Positions 1 to 13,100 of a DNA stretch of 64,000 nucleotides are shown one piece after another. Position numbers and translations under genes: made by a program. The number at the start of each line of letters is the position of its first letter. The stretch's first letter is position 1. The notes below the pieces were generated by a model that was not told the DNA's origin, did not search any database, and was given only the letters and a program-made list of their open reading frames with translations. The DNA is from Cinclus cinclus (Eukaryota > Chordata > Aves > Passeriformes > Cinclidae): positions 2,508,428-2,572,427 of the forward strand of contig NC_085067.1 in NCBI RefSeq assembly GCF_963662255.1, in the 5' to 3' direction.

Positions 1-571
1 ATAAAGATGACAAAAATACACTCGGTAGGCAGATGGTGACAGGGGGTGTTACAGCAGGAATCCCACAACACAAACCCACGGGGCTTTCCCACATTTCCAC
101 GTGGGAATTCCGTCCTTGTACACAAAAGAACCAACTCCATGATGGAGCAGAAAGGATTTGGCCTTGGAATTGCTTTGGCATGGCTGAAATGTGTCCATCC
201 TCTCCTTATTCCTCTGCATAGTCACCCTCAGCATCCATTTCTTTTTTTAATCTTATTCTGAGGACAGCTCAACATACCTCTGCACTCATTTCTTCAAGCT
301 TTTTTTATCTCTTTTTTAAGTTCAAACACACAAAACCATCAGAGCTGTTACTCTTTAAAAATCCCATTTATACAGCTCATTTTTATGATCATTACTTTTT
401 TTTTAATAAACTTTTAGACCAATTTCAAACTCTCAGTGAAGGCTGGTTGATCTTTAAAATAAGTTCCTGATCTCATGAAATAAAGCTTTGACTAATGGTT
501 TGACACACAAATTTTCTAATTGTCTTAGAACTCTGTGCTATGGTGCCAGTTTTTAACACCATTTTTTCAAG
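1..571. other. Left flank, no gene seen
   Basis: A/T-rich unique sequence with only short chance reading frames. In human the next gene after INTS2 is BRIP1, on the same strand, but none of its coding sequence is recognisable. The stretch 80-111 holds a CCACGTGG palindrome flanked by two kappaB-like decamers. Plus-strand AATAAA motifs occur near 404 and 479 and have no visible gene to serve. Confidence 0.5.
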
Positions 572-986
572 TATTCCTTGAAGTACTTTATTCCAACTTG
601 CTCTGGAGCAGCAGCTCATTTATCTCAAGAAAAGCACTTCAAGCTCCAATTTTTCTCACCCATCATTTTGCTGTTTGCCCAAAAAAATAAATATTCATTT
701 TTCAGTGTTATAAAACCTTTCCAGGGGTGTTGCTGTGTCACTTCAGGAGGTGAGCAAGCCTGAAAATCACTGCTTCCCTGGAAGTTTTTTACTGATCCCA
801 TCAGAAGTTGTCACTGGAAGCAACAAAATCCTGTTGAAGGAATCTTCTTCTCAGCCATGTCTGAATTGGATGAATGAAAAATGTGGACTTCTGGTCCAGT
901 TCTTTAGTCCACTTTCACAGCTTTTTCCAAATTTAGGCACCATAAAGAGAGGGAAAAGCTACAGGCCAACTTCCCTGGAGTTTTTT
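572..986 (-). other. INTS2: Probable INTS2 3' UTR with polyadenylation signal
   Basis: Non-coding sequence directly after the INTS2 stop. The first canonical AATAAA on this strand is at 587-592 (TTTATT on the plus strand), which would put cleavage near 565-575 and give a UTR of roughly 400 nt. The exact end is inferred. Confidence 0.5.
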
Positions 987-1156
987 CTAAATTCCACTGA
1001 CAGTCATGTTAATTATTTCAATGATGGTGTTTTCCACACACTGGCACAGCCGAACATCAGGGTCCAGGCTTGCAGTGTCCCTTGAACAGCTTTTGCTGGA
1101 GGAATCTTTACAGAGTCCTGAGAAATCGTGTGGCTTCTCCTTCAGCTGCTGGAGAC
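987..1156 (-). CDS. INTS2: INTS2 coding exon 24 with stop codon
   Basis: Encodes LQQLKEKPHDFSGLCKDSSS and the C-terminus CVENTIIEIINMTVSGI, followed by TAG at 987-989. Acceptor ttccag. Confidence 0.95.
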
Positions 1157-4100
1157 CTGGAAAATGAAGCAAAGTACACCCAAGTAAGCACTGAGACTTC
1201 TTATTTTCCAGCAACGACACAAATATGGATGTTTGAGATTGCAAAGCTGAGCCAGCACCATTCCATGCTTCACCCACAGGTTATTTCCAGGCATTCCAGG
1301 ACATTTGTGTCTCATTTCCCTGTGTCTGACCCCTCTGGGGAGCTTTTTAAGGCTCTTGACTTACGGGTGATGATGGGGTCGAAGTCTCGTGTCTGTGTAG
1401 CAACATCAGAGGCACAAACTTGTCCAATTTGGATCAGCAGGGACATGATGTCCTCGTACAGGGGAGGAAAGGCTTGGCAGAAGGACACCAGGCAAGGCAG
1501 GGTGGGCATGAAAAACGTGTAACGCTTGGACTGGGTCAGAACTGCCAAGGAGGAGGAAATGGAGAAGTAAAAATAAACGATTATAAAATCCAACTAAACT
1601 GCTGTTACTTTTACAAGAGCAATTAAACAGACAAAACTGCCTTCAGCCTAGAAACATCATCCTGGCTCCCAGAGCAGGGGGTTTGGGGGGTGCTGGGGTG
1701 GTACCTGTGAGCAGGGTCCCCATCACATTGATGGCCAGACGAGCCACACTGAGGGATTTGGGCAGGGCATACTGGATACACAGGTAGGAGAGCAACTGGA
1801 TGGCAAAGATCTGCCAAAACAGAAAAGCAGTGAAGTTACAAGATGTTTTACAACTTCTATCCAAAGCTCTTCACCACACTTTTAACAGTAAGGAAATACT
1901 CTGTTTTACCATGAAGGAAATGAAGCCTTAACAATAGTTATTATGATTATTTTTCTGCTAGTATTAAAAAAAATAATCCACATATATTGTCTCAAAACCT
2001 CACCCAGACACTATTGCTCCAACATTGATGATGAGCAATAAAGCAGTACACAATGTGCAACAAAACCCTTGCAGAAGATATTTAGGTCTGATATATTCTA
2101 GTTTTAACCTTAGTTGATCAGCAGTAACTTAATATTAGAAAGGATTAAATAAAAGCAACTACAAAGTTGGTTCGATACAGAAACAGGGAATCTTTAGCCC
2201 AACAAATTCCAGTTGCCTTCAAAGCCAGGCCTTTAATTTAAGGTTAAAGTGCTACAAATATTACCTGAAAATCCCAGGCAAGTTAGAACAGGACGTTGTC
2301 AGTGCCTGTTTTATTCTATCCCCTCAGAATTATTTCATCAGGGTTAATACCCACAGGGTTTCTCCAGCCAGGTGAGTGCACTGTACCTGTTTTTCCAGTT
2401 CAGGCTGGGCAATGAGCTCAGGAATGAAATCCAGACAGATGTGCATGGATGGGATCCCAGCCACTGTCAGTGCCAGAAGCTCACATGGATAACCCTGTGG
2501 GATTAAGAAAACAGATGTGTCAATGTGTCACAGGTGCATTTTAAAAATTCTGCTTCAAATAAGATTTTAAATTACACCTGTGTTAATGCTTTGTTTCAAA
2601 ATGAATATATTTTTAACTCCCTTTGTTTAGAGTTTGCAGCAGGTCTGTAATGCCAAGGCAACAAGAGGCAGGCTGGATATAAACCCAGGGTCTGAATCAG
2701 CTCTTTATCCTCAATATTCAATGATTATTTGCATGGAAGCTCTCTCTCCACTCCCAAAAGGAAAGCAGACTGCAGTGACCTTTTCCTTCTGTGTCTTTCC
2801 TGTGCTCCAAATTTCTCCATCAGCCCCAATTTGCTCATTTCACAACTGCCCCATAATGACTTTTTTATCACTTAATCAGTTCCAGGTCAAGGCAAATTAC
2901 CTCCTTGTAAAGAGCCTGCCATCTGGCAAGGAGCAATTTGATATTCATTAAAAACACATTTATATTTTTTAAATTGCCGATCTTTCCCCTCTTTTCTTTT
3001 TTTTTTAATGTGCAGAGCTGCTTTTGCAGGACCAACCTCTGTCCTTCCACTCTAAAGAGATAAACTGTGCCCTAACAACAAGGAAAGATAAGGAGATGTT
3101 TACATCTGAAGACAAATTAATTTTGAATAATGGCAATATTAATTTAAAAACACGACCAGAAAAAAGTAACCCACAGAAGATGTGGAACAAGTAATTACAA
3201 GATGATCAGGGCAGTTTCCCTTGTTCTGGATGGGCAAACTGAAAAGGGCAGAGGCACAAAGGAGGGGTTTAATGATGAGGAACAGGCAGAGGTTGGCTGC
3301 TGCCTTCTCACTACAACCAAGGGGCCAAGCACTGAAATAGGGAGAAGGGGGAGACAGGAAGGAGAAAAGTGGGCTCTTATCACTTCTGAGGAACATCCAG
3401 CAGCCCCTGACCACTCCCCTTGGCTCTCTCCTCCCCGGGCAAACCAGCAGAGAGCTCAAGCAGCACAGAGCAGACCTGGAAATGCACGAGTTTGACGATG
3501 TTGGGGTCAGCAATGTACATCTGGTGCAGCAGGCAGCAGACGAGGCACTGCACCTCCCGCAGGTTGCACAGCAAACTCTGCTCCTCCTCCTCCTCCTCCT
3601 CCTCTGCCTCAGCACCCTGCGGGCTCGGGGAGCCCTGCACATCCCTCAGGAGATCATGAGCACTGCTGCTCTGACCCTTCTCTTCTTCTGTAGGCAAGCA
3701 GATCTCCAGAAGGATCTGCACAGCAGCACTGTCCTGGGGAGAAAAGCCACAGGAGATGTTTAAAAACCCCCAGTGAACTAAAACATATCAAATACAAAAT
3801 AAGGACAATTTAAAAAATTGAAGGTTGTCATGTGATTAGGATTTCTACCTATAGATTTTTTTAAGTACAGAATGGAAATGACTCAGCTTAAGGATCACAA
3901 ATCCTGTAGAACATTTAAAAAACTTCAACACTCTATCTCAATCAAGATGCAAAGAAAAAAAAAAGGCTAAATCAAACAAAATATCATAATCACAAATGAA
4001 GAATAAATTCAGTGCAATCTCATATTGCTTCAAAATAAATATCCAGTGGTCCCTTAAAGCATCCAGAGCAGACAAAATATGCACAGGGCCATGTAATTCA

Positions 4101-7100
4101 CAGTATTCATCACCCTGCTCATTTAAATTTAAAACTTCCTATTAACTCAAAAATCATATTATAATGGGAACTCCCTATGTGACATTTTTCCAGAGAGAAG
4201 GATGAAGAGATGTCTGGGGAACAGGATTACTCAAGAATTTTCATAAGCTAAGGAAGTGAACCATCCTTCAGCCTCCCACTTTCCAGTGCTGGCTGCTTCT
4301 CTGAAACACCTTTCAGATGATCAGGCACGGGTCTGTCACATTTATTGATGTTTTACTGCTCCAAATCCAACCACATAAACAGCCTCTGGATCACACAAGC
4401 ATCAAGGCAAAAGGGCTGGTGTGCAGAACCTTTCTGTTCTGACAGAACAAGCACTACCAAAGTAGTACATCAGCACAAAGCTTCAACTAGAAAAAAGAAA
4501 ATATTTAACTATCTGAATACAGAGGCAGTTTTCCACGGTAACAGAAGCTGGTAAAAAAAAAAATTAAAATACCTAATTTTTTAATTTCCTGTTTCTGCAT
4601 TTCTCTTTCATCACTGTTTTTCCTCACACCATGGAATAGCCATTTCTTCCCTCTTACCTGAGCAGCAAGCAAAGCATTTTTTAACTCTTCCCTTGTAACT
4701 TCTGGGGCCTCTGGACCCACTGCATTGTTTTGGGATGGCCTAATGTCCTGCTCTGCTGTTTCCTTCAGGTGAGCATTAAGGTAAGCTTTGGAAGCAAGAA
4801 GATATCCATTCAACATGTGCAAAATGATATCCATCAGAGGAGGACTCCTGAGATGGGAACAGTAAAACAAAGGCATTTCAGTAACATGAGCAAACTAAAA
4901 GCACTCCCAAAGGCTGTAGCACCACAGCTTCTCCTCTGGCATCACTGACATCTGGAGGAACCAATGTCCAAGTACTGCAAAGATTCCCCTGGGAAATGAA
5001 GCAAACCTGCCTCTGTCACATCCATCAGCAGTACCCACTGGCAGAAACTTGCCCAAAAGGATGGAATAACCTAGAGGCACAAGAGCTGGAAGGATGTTAG
5101 AGCTAAACCTCACCCACCACCACGTGGCAGCAGCCATTTCCTACATGCTGCAAATTCTGTTTACCACAAATTCACACACCCAAATCCAAAATGGATGAGC
5201 CATGTGCAAATCCCGAAGTTTTCAAAGCAAAGTTGGACAGGATGAAATGCTGGAACAGCAGGTCCAGCTCCACAGTCCTCAGGCCAAACTTAAAACAACA
5301 CAGATGCAACTGCCAAGTTTCTGTGATTAGTCTGAAAAGATGTTTTGGAGTGCTGAAAGCTTTTAGAAGCTTTCTGTTGGACACCTTTATGTCAAGCACT
5401 CACTGTGCAGCAGCACAGACACTCACCTGTGAACTCTCTGATCACACCTCAGTACAATCAGGGGATCAATCATCAGATCATTCTGGGTGTATTTCTGCTG
5501 TCGCACTATTTTTGCTGAAGGCTGCAGGGCATTAACAGTCATCACCCACAACCTAAAATAAGAATATTTTTAGGATTTTTTAAATAGAAGATTTGTATAA
5601 GGGGTTCCCTAAGCATTTGGTCACTCAGACATATTTTTCTAGGCCTATCAATTAGCACAAACCCCATTTGCAGCCCTTGAAGTCAACCAAGGTGCAGTTA
5701 ACTTACACTCCCTGGACTTTGAGCAGTTTTCACTGCAGTACAGCATCCACTTCCTAAAAAAAGGCATTTTCTTATCAAAGTGAGTTTCCATTCCATCAGT
5801 AATTCATCACAAACAATGGACACCTGTATTTTAAAATGAAAACTTCCTTTCCCCTGAGAATAAAAACCACCTTCCTTTTAAATGCAAAGCTTCAAAATGT
5901 CAACAAACTGAAAGAAAATGCAGCTCCAACACATTCTATTCAGTCACAGCCTCCAATCTCCCAGATAATGGCATTATGTTATTATTTTTTAAAGAAAAAG
6001 TGGCCTCCCACCTATGTGCACCAAGAAACCAAACAGTATTTTGAGCCTTGATACCTTCTGGGCATGACAGTGTTCAGAACCATCCAGAGTTTATTGACAG
6101 CCTGCAGGATCCCCCGTGGGACTCCAGCTTCCAGCAAGAGATTCATGTTTGAGGTCAACACTTCTGCATAGGGGATCAACTCTCCAGCTGAGAGAAGGGT
6201 CAAATGTTCCAGGATCTGCATCAGCTGGGTGTGATTTCCAGGCAGCATGGAAAAGGCTGTAAAACAGAAACAACAAACAGAAACAACAGGATCTTGGTAA
6301 AACTGGACTTCTGACATTTGAAGAGTTGAAGCATTTTGGTTATGCAAACGCAGTATGATCACACATTTCCAAATCTATTATATTAGGGAAGAATTTACTT
6401 GGAATGAAGTTCTTTACCTTCTTGGAGCTGTTTGGGGGAGTGGTTCTTGGCCATGTTGGTGAGGAGCATCCTCCTGAGCAGGGCGTCGGTGCCGGTGATC
6501 TGCTCCTCGCAGATCCAGTCATCCACAATGCACAGGTGAGGGTAGTTGGTGGCCAGGAGCCTCAGCAGGGCAGAGTGCAACCCTTGGGGACATCCAAGGA
6601 CAGGGACATCCATCAGGGACATCCACAGCTCAGATCTGAGCAGCTGCATCTGTCACCTGAACACTTCTGTGCCTTTTATTTCAACCCCTGAGCTGAAGTG
6701 CTGCCCAGCAGCTCAGTGAGGTGCACGTCCACAGCCTCGTTCTCCAACAGAGAGCAAAAGTTACCCTTGGGAAAGTAACTCCTAAACTCAGCCTGGAATA
6801 TTGACATTCTCAGGTAACTCCTACCCTAAAACCTGCCCTAGGGAGGTAAGGCCTAGTCTAGAAGGAACTGCTTTCCTCACACTTTCACTGTGACTCTTCA
6901 AACATCTCTGTAACCTCAGTAGCTACTCATGACAGATTTTAAAAGCAAGAAAAAGGAAAGCAAGCCATGAAAAAAGCAACAGCCACTGAGCTGAGAGCAC
7001 TCAGCCTCTCTTTTCACATGCTTTAGACCTCCAGACACGTTTTTACCTCCCAGCTCCTGCTGCAGCCCCTGTGCCTGCCGGATGAGGTACTTGATTGGAA

Positions 7101-10100
7101 TCTGATCCATCAATGCTGAGGAGTAGGACTTGGGTTTTCTCTGCATTGCAGCTACAAGGGAACAGGACAAGAAACCACATGTAGCAGTTACAGCTAAAAA
7201 CAAAATATTTCTCCAACTGGATCGATAAAGAAAATGTAAAGCACTTGTCTCTATATTATCCTGGCAAAATCGAGAAAATATCAAATAACTGTAATTGATT
7301 TTATAGCATTTCAGGCTTCCTTGAATAACATGAAGAAAAAAGATTGAATACTATTGGAAGTTTTGTGCCTTAAAAAGTGCTGGTAAAAACACACACCAGA
7401 TATAAACAATGAATTTTCACTGAAACTTAATTCCATCAATAAAATACACAACAGTCTTTTAGTACTGATTCAAAGTCTCCAGATCAAAAGTAAAAAATGG
7501 GATCATTAAGTATTACCAACTATAAAATTGACAACTCAAAGAATTAAGTGTGTGCATGTCTGATGACACAAGAATAAATTAAGACCTCAAATAATTCTGA
7601 AGTCTTGGTTAATTGTCGTTGTATTCATTAGATGCTCATAACATTTCTTAAAACTCAGCTTAGACCTCTTTCAATCTGCAAAACAAATTACACCAGTAGA
7701 GAGTTTTAGCAGGAACTTTACATCCTGAATCTCTACAGCAATATTTTATTTAATCCAAACTTCTAGAAGTTTTATGCTGTGCTTAAATCTGACAGAAGCA
7801 TGAACTTTTCTCCTCTTTGCACCCAATCTTCAGTTAATCTGTTCCCACCTGATGCTCTCACATTTACCTAGAATCTTTGTGTTGGCCAGCAGTGCCTCTT
7901 CATAGGACAGGACGTAGTAGAGGACCAGCAGTTGTGTGGTGATGCTGAAGCGCTGCGTGGGACGAGTATTTTCTCCCTGCACATAAAACCACACACAAAG
8001 GTCAGGTTGCATTCCTGATTCTTGGGAAGAAAAATTTGCATTCACCCACAAATATGATGAATATCTGAGTAACAAGATTCACTTCAAAACAGACGACTGT
8101 CACTGTAGCAGGAGGGAGCTTAGTGAAAACGAAACGTGTGAAGCAACTTAACACAAATACAAAATCCTGAAGTACAAGAAAGACCCAAACAAGATGATTA
8201 CCCCAGAGAGTCCTTGGAAAACATTGAGGATCTCCTGTTCTGTGACAGGCTGGTTGGTGGCCTCTGGGTTGGATTTGGATGCAGGAGTGAGGATGGAGTT
8301 AATGTAGACATCAATAAGGGGAAGCAGCTGGGGGTGCAGTGGGGTGCTGGTCTCACAGAGCTGCCGATAGATCCAGTCCTGCAAGAGAACATCCCATGAC
8401 ACGAGCAGCTGCCAGTCTGCTTTGTCTGCAACTACAACCTCTTTCAATAAATGAGGCGCTGACTTTGGAAGTGTCACATCAGCTCTCAACTGGTCATAAA
8501 CTCTGTATGCTCGACCCTGATTCACAAATAGAACTTGTCCTGGCTGGAAAATCATTCTGACTACGATTAAGCACAGATGGAGGAGAGAGATTTATTTTTT
8601 TTAACTTCATTAAGCTGTGGTCTCTGGGTTGCAGAGCTAGAAATGGGCACCCTAACTTAAAACACAGTTCATTCTTAAATTACATGGTAGGAAGGTACAA
8701 GATAAATCAAGAATTCTGCTCCTCTAAGTCAACCAGCCTGTAAAACCTCATCAGCATTCAGAATTATGAACAGAAGTAAAACAAAGGTGGTACCTTAATG
8801 GATACTTTGTGCTTGGTGAAGGAACGACTCTTTAAGAGCTGGTAAATGCAGTGAATGGGCAAAAAGCCAGTGATGTTGGCACTGAGGTTGCCTGTCACAG
8901 GCACACGGACAGCGTGGGCTGTGACCACCTGAAAGGAAGGGACAACAAACAGAAAAACACCACTGAGCACAAGGCACAAGGTGTCCAAGTCACACAGCCC
9001 TGACTGGCATCTCCTCATTTTTGGGGAATACCCCAAAGGGAAAGGAAAGGAGGGGGGGGAAAAATCCCTGGGTTGAAAATACCTGTTCAGTGAAAATCTC
9101 CTGTGTGAAGATTGTCTTCATTCTGCTGAGCGAGCTGGGCTTAATAACAATCTGAAATTCAAAGAAAGTACTTAGAATTGCAAGTTCTATCTTTCCTGTA
9201 ACTAAGGACTGCAAATTTGTTTTATAAACTGTTAACTTTTAGCATTTTAAAACTTGTCTGTTCTCCAGGTATCCCAGCCAATTCACATCTATATCAAATG
9301 TCAAACAGAACTATTCTCCAATGTCAAAAGTTAAATGTCAAAGTTCATCACCCCATGTCTTCCTTGTCCTAAAAACTCCCTACCCAGCTTTTACATCTGG
9401 TGAAGCACTGTTTCACAAGAGTGAACTGTTGGCAAATCTCCTTTGGCAATTCACCAAAATGAATTTTTACGTATAGAAATATTTCTTTTCACTATTTAAA
9501 ACATAAGCTTTGCAGCTCAATTTGGAAACTACTTCAGCTAGTCTTCTAAAAAAGTTCATTTATAGGAAAGAATTATTTCAACAAGGCACCACTTTTTGAA
9601 GGTACTTTTATCATCACATTCCTCTGTATCAAGAGCTATGCACATTTTAATGTTCTTCCAGAGGAATTATTACTAATTTTTCAGGTTATATTTTAACAGA
9701 CAAATGTACAGGCTAGAAACAGTTCAGGATTTACCTTCATTCCCAAGGTGGAACAGACCAAATCAATGATGGCACTGAGCTGGTTGCTATGGAAATACAT
9801 GGCTACCAAGAGAAGCATCTCTCCAAAGGAAGCAGACACACCAGAAATGCTGATGATAACAAAGAGGAAGAAACACAGGACATAAGTAAATAGGGCATAA
9901 ACAAATGTGAGATTACTGGAACCACTAAAAGAAATCCAGCCTGCTCTCACCTTTCAAAGTAGGCTTCTTCCTTTATCATCCAACTGAGCCACATCACCAT
10001 GAGCTGCTCCTGTTCTGGGGTGCTGCACAAAGAAAATCCTGAATAGATGCTTTTCCCAGAAAACCAGCGTTAGTTTTAATGTCTCTTGCAAAAAAGCCAG

Positions 10101-13100
10101 TATTTGGGGAATCTTACACCAGGAGACTTTTTGCCACTTTTACTCTTTGCTTCACTTTAGCATCCAACTGCTGATAAGCAGTGATATTTGGCACAAAGGT
10201 CACTCCAACTGTCAGGTAACTTCCTTTTTGGAATGCACCCAACAGAAAGCTACACCCCTGAATTATCTGCACTGCTTCTCTCTAAGGAATTTAGCTATGA
10301 ACTTGTTCCATGGAAAAGTGAATTAGTCAGGCCTACTTCAGTCTTCAAAAAACCACTCACACTAAGCTCATGCTAATGCTCACCTCTCTGACTTGCTATA
10401 AAGCAAGAGTGGAATATCCATCACTCAACACAGAGAGAGACAAATCCCTCCCATCAACACACAGAGATTTTATAAAGAATTAGGGAAAAAAAAAAAAAAC
10501 GTGCAGCTCTGGGAAGGGCATTGCCTTAATGATGCTAAAACAGTCAGATCTTCCAAAGCTCCTCCTGTATTGAGAGTACCTGACCAGAGTGGAGAAGGCC
10601 AGGAGCATGCAGAAGGACAGCGACACGAAGCGGACACCGGCCGGGGTCGCGGGAGGGCGGCTCGTCATCAGCTGCAGGAGCTGCTCAGCTTCCTCATCCG
10701 TGGGCCTGAGCAGGACACACAACAAAACAAAGCTCAGGATTTAACAGGGGAGTCATTTCCAGTCTCTCACAATGGTTAAAGATTGAATTTTCCCTGTTAT
10801 TTGATCTATCAAGGTGGTAATTTGCTCTGAACTTAAAGGCATAAAAATCTCTGTAAAGAGACAACAGTGAAAAAACTTCTCCAGGATATAATCTTGGCTA
10901 TAGTACAAACTACTTAAATTAAAACTGACAATGCATAAAGATGCTACATTAGCACTTTCCAAAAAGTGAGAGCAAAGGAATAGAAATTCAAAATCCATAA
11001 AATGTATGTTGCTAGAAGAGAAAACAGCTGATAACTCTATACACTGCTCCAACCACGTGGGTTTAGAGTCCCCCTACCAAGTCTGCAGAAGTGATTTTGT
11101 ACCAACAGAGGACTGAAATTGGTGAGTATTCCCAGAAGCGCCCAAAGCCCTCAGCCTCAGCTGAAATGGGCAGCCAGGAAGAAAAGGCCAGAGGATGAGA
11201 GGGCTCCTTACTTGAGGCCGGCGATGCCCATGAGAGCGCAGTAGAGCCGCAGCAGGGCGCTGGCCTTCACCACGTGCTCCTCCTTGAGCCCCGAGTACAC
11301 CGACACGTTGGGCTCCGTGTCGGCCTCAGCCTCCTCCACGATGTGGGTGCTGCGCACCGTGGGCAGGATCCCCATGAGCTCCAGCAGCAGCTGCCTCCTC
11401 ATCTGCCACAGCACAGAGCTGATGTTATCTTTTTTTCTCTGTGTTAGAGGTTAAAAGATGGGAACAATGTCAAATTCAGCCCATCCAACAATGTATTTTC
11501 TATAGAAGAGTTTTCATACTCAAAGGAAGAAGGTTATTTTTTAAAAAAGCAGTTTTCAGTTTCAAGCTTTAACTAAAGTCACCTAAGCAAGTCAAGATGC
11601 ATCTTCCCACTGTGAACACTGAGGGTGAACGTATTTATCAGGTAAGTATCACAGACGTGTAATTCACTTGTTTCTATGCCTACAAACCTCTCAAGGGAAC
11701 AACCAAATAGCTGCTGCCTTCAGGGACATTATTTATAGACCCGAGAGCCCCATAAGAGGAGGTTGCCTTGTAAAGGTTCCTCCAAAATGTGCAACAGCAT
11801 GTATGTGCATTCACACAAATCTGCAGCACACGTCCAGAAGAGTTACAGCAAGCTACAAGGATATTTCTTTAAAAGCAGAATACTCAAAGATTTTCCTACC
11901 TGTTGGCCATTTCGGATGAAAGTTCCAAACCAAGTCCGAACCTTTGCATTTGTTCCAAGCAACAAGCCACTCACAAAACACACCAGGTCACTCACTCCAT
12001 CATCTGAGGCTTCGTTCTTGGTGTGATCCAAGGTCAAAGCCACACCAAGACCCGGCAGGTGACATTCCTCCACCTGGATAAAACACTCAGGCTCAGACAT
12101 CTTTGTTGGGTTTGAAGCTTCGGGAGGGTTCTTTATGATTGTTCTCATGACAGACTCACCACCATGCCCCTGACCCTCAGGGCTTGGGAAGGGTTCATCT
12201 TGCACAGGTGCCGAAGAGCTTCAGTTCTGCGCCGGCCTCCGACGCTCTCCTCATCCTGCCGCTCGCCGTTCTTAATCAAACCTCTGCACACTAAAGAGCC
12301 AACAGCTGCTCTGAGGCAATTTATGCAAATGAACACCTCATCACAGCTCACTGGAAGGGACAAGAACTCTTAGCAGGGATAGGGGAGGTTCTCAGCCCTC
12401 AGCCATTCCCTGCCCAATCAGCCTTTGTGACAGTGACCTTCAGACGAAAAGCTGTGACACACACAGCGAGCCCAGCCTTGCAATCAGGCTGCAAAAAATA
12501 GCAATCAACAGGTTCAGGTGGCAGCACCCAGCAGTTCAAACCTGCACAACTCGTGGTTTAGCCCAGAATTAAACACACTACTAGAAATTATTTCAAAAGC
12601 TGAAGGAGAACTCACCCTCATTGAAGCTGTCAGGGACATTGGCCACCAGAAGGCAAAGGAACCAGGCTCCATTCTTAACGTGCAGCAGAGCTTCGGCCAC
12701 ATCCACTATTGGCAACAGTGATGGCAGCTCTGCATGGAAGGAGGGTGTTAAAAGTCACAATGTTTCACTGGGAAACAAAAACCCTGTTTCCAAGAGCTGC
12801 ACAGCTTAGATTAACTTACATCTGTCACAACAGCTCCCAAAGTTTTGTTATGTTTGGGATAGGTCAAAAAAGCCCATAAATACAGAAACACCACACACCT
12901 GCTTGCAAAATGCAGAGAACATCTGCTGCCTCCTCCAGGTAAACAGGACTCTCAAAGAGCTCAGAAGATTTGAGGAAAAACTCACCATTTGATTCTGACA
13001 CCTGCAAGACAACATTTATCATCAGTGAATAGGTTTTATCGAGCAATTTATCTAAATCTGATTTAATTCAGTAGGTTTAATGGATTAAAAACTGCCAAAA

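Noticed and set aside
1..571. First exon of BRIP1
   Set aside because: No frame encodes its conserved helicase N-terminus. Synteny alone does not place it in the window.
2387..3476. U12-type intron 20 in INTS2
   Set aside because: The acceptor side has a weak U12-like branch motif, but the donor GTCTGC does not resemble RTATCCTT.
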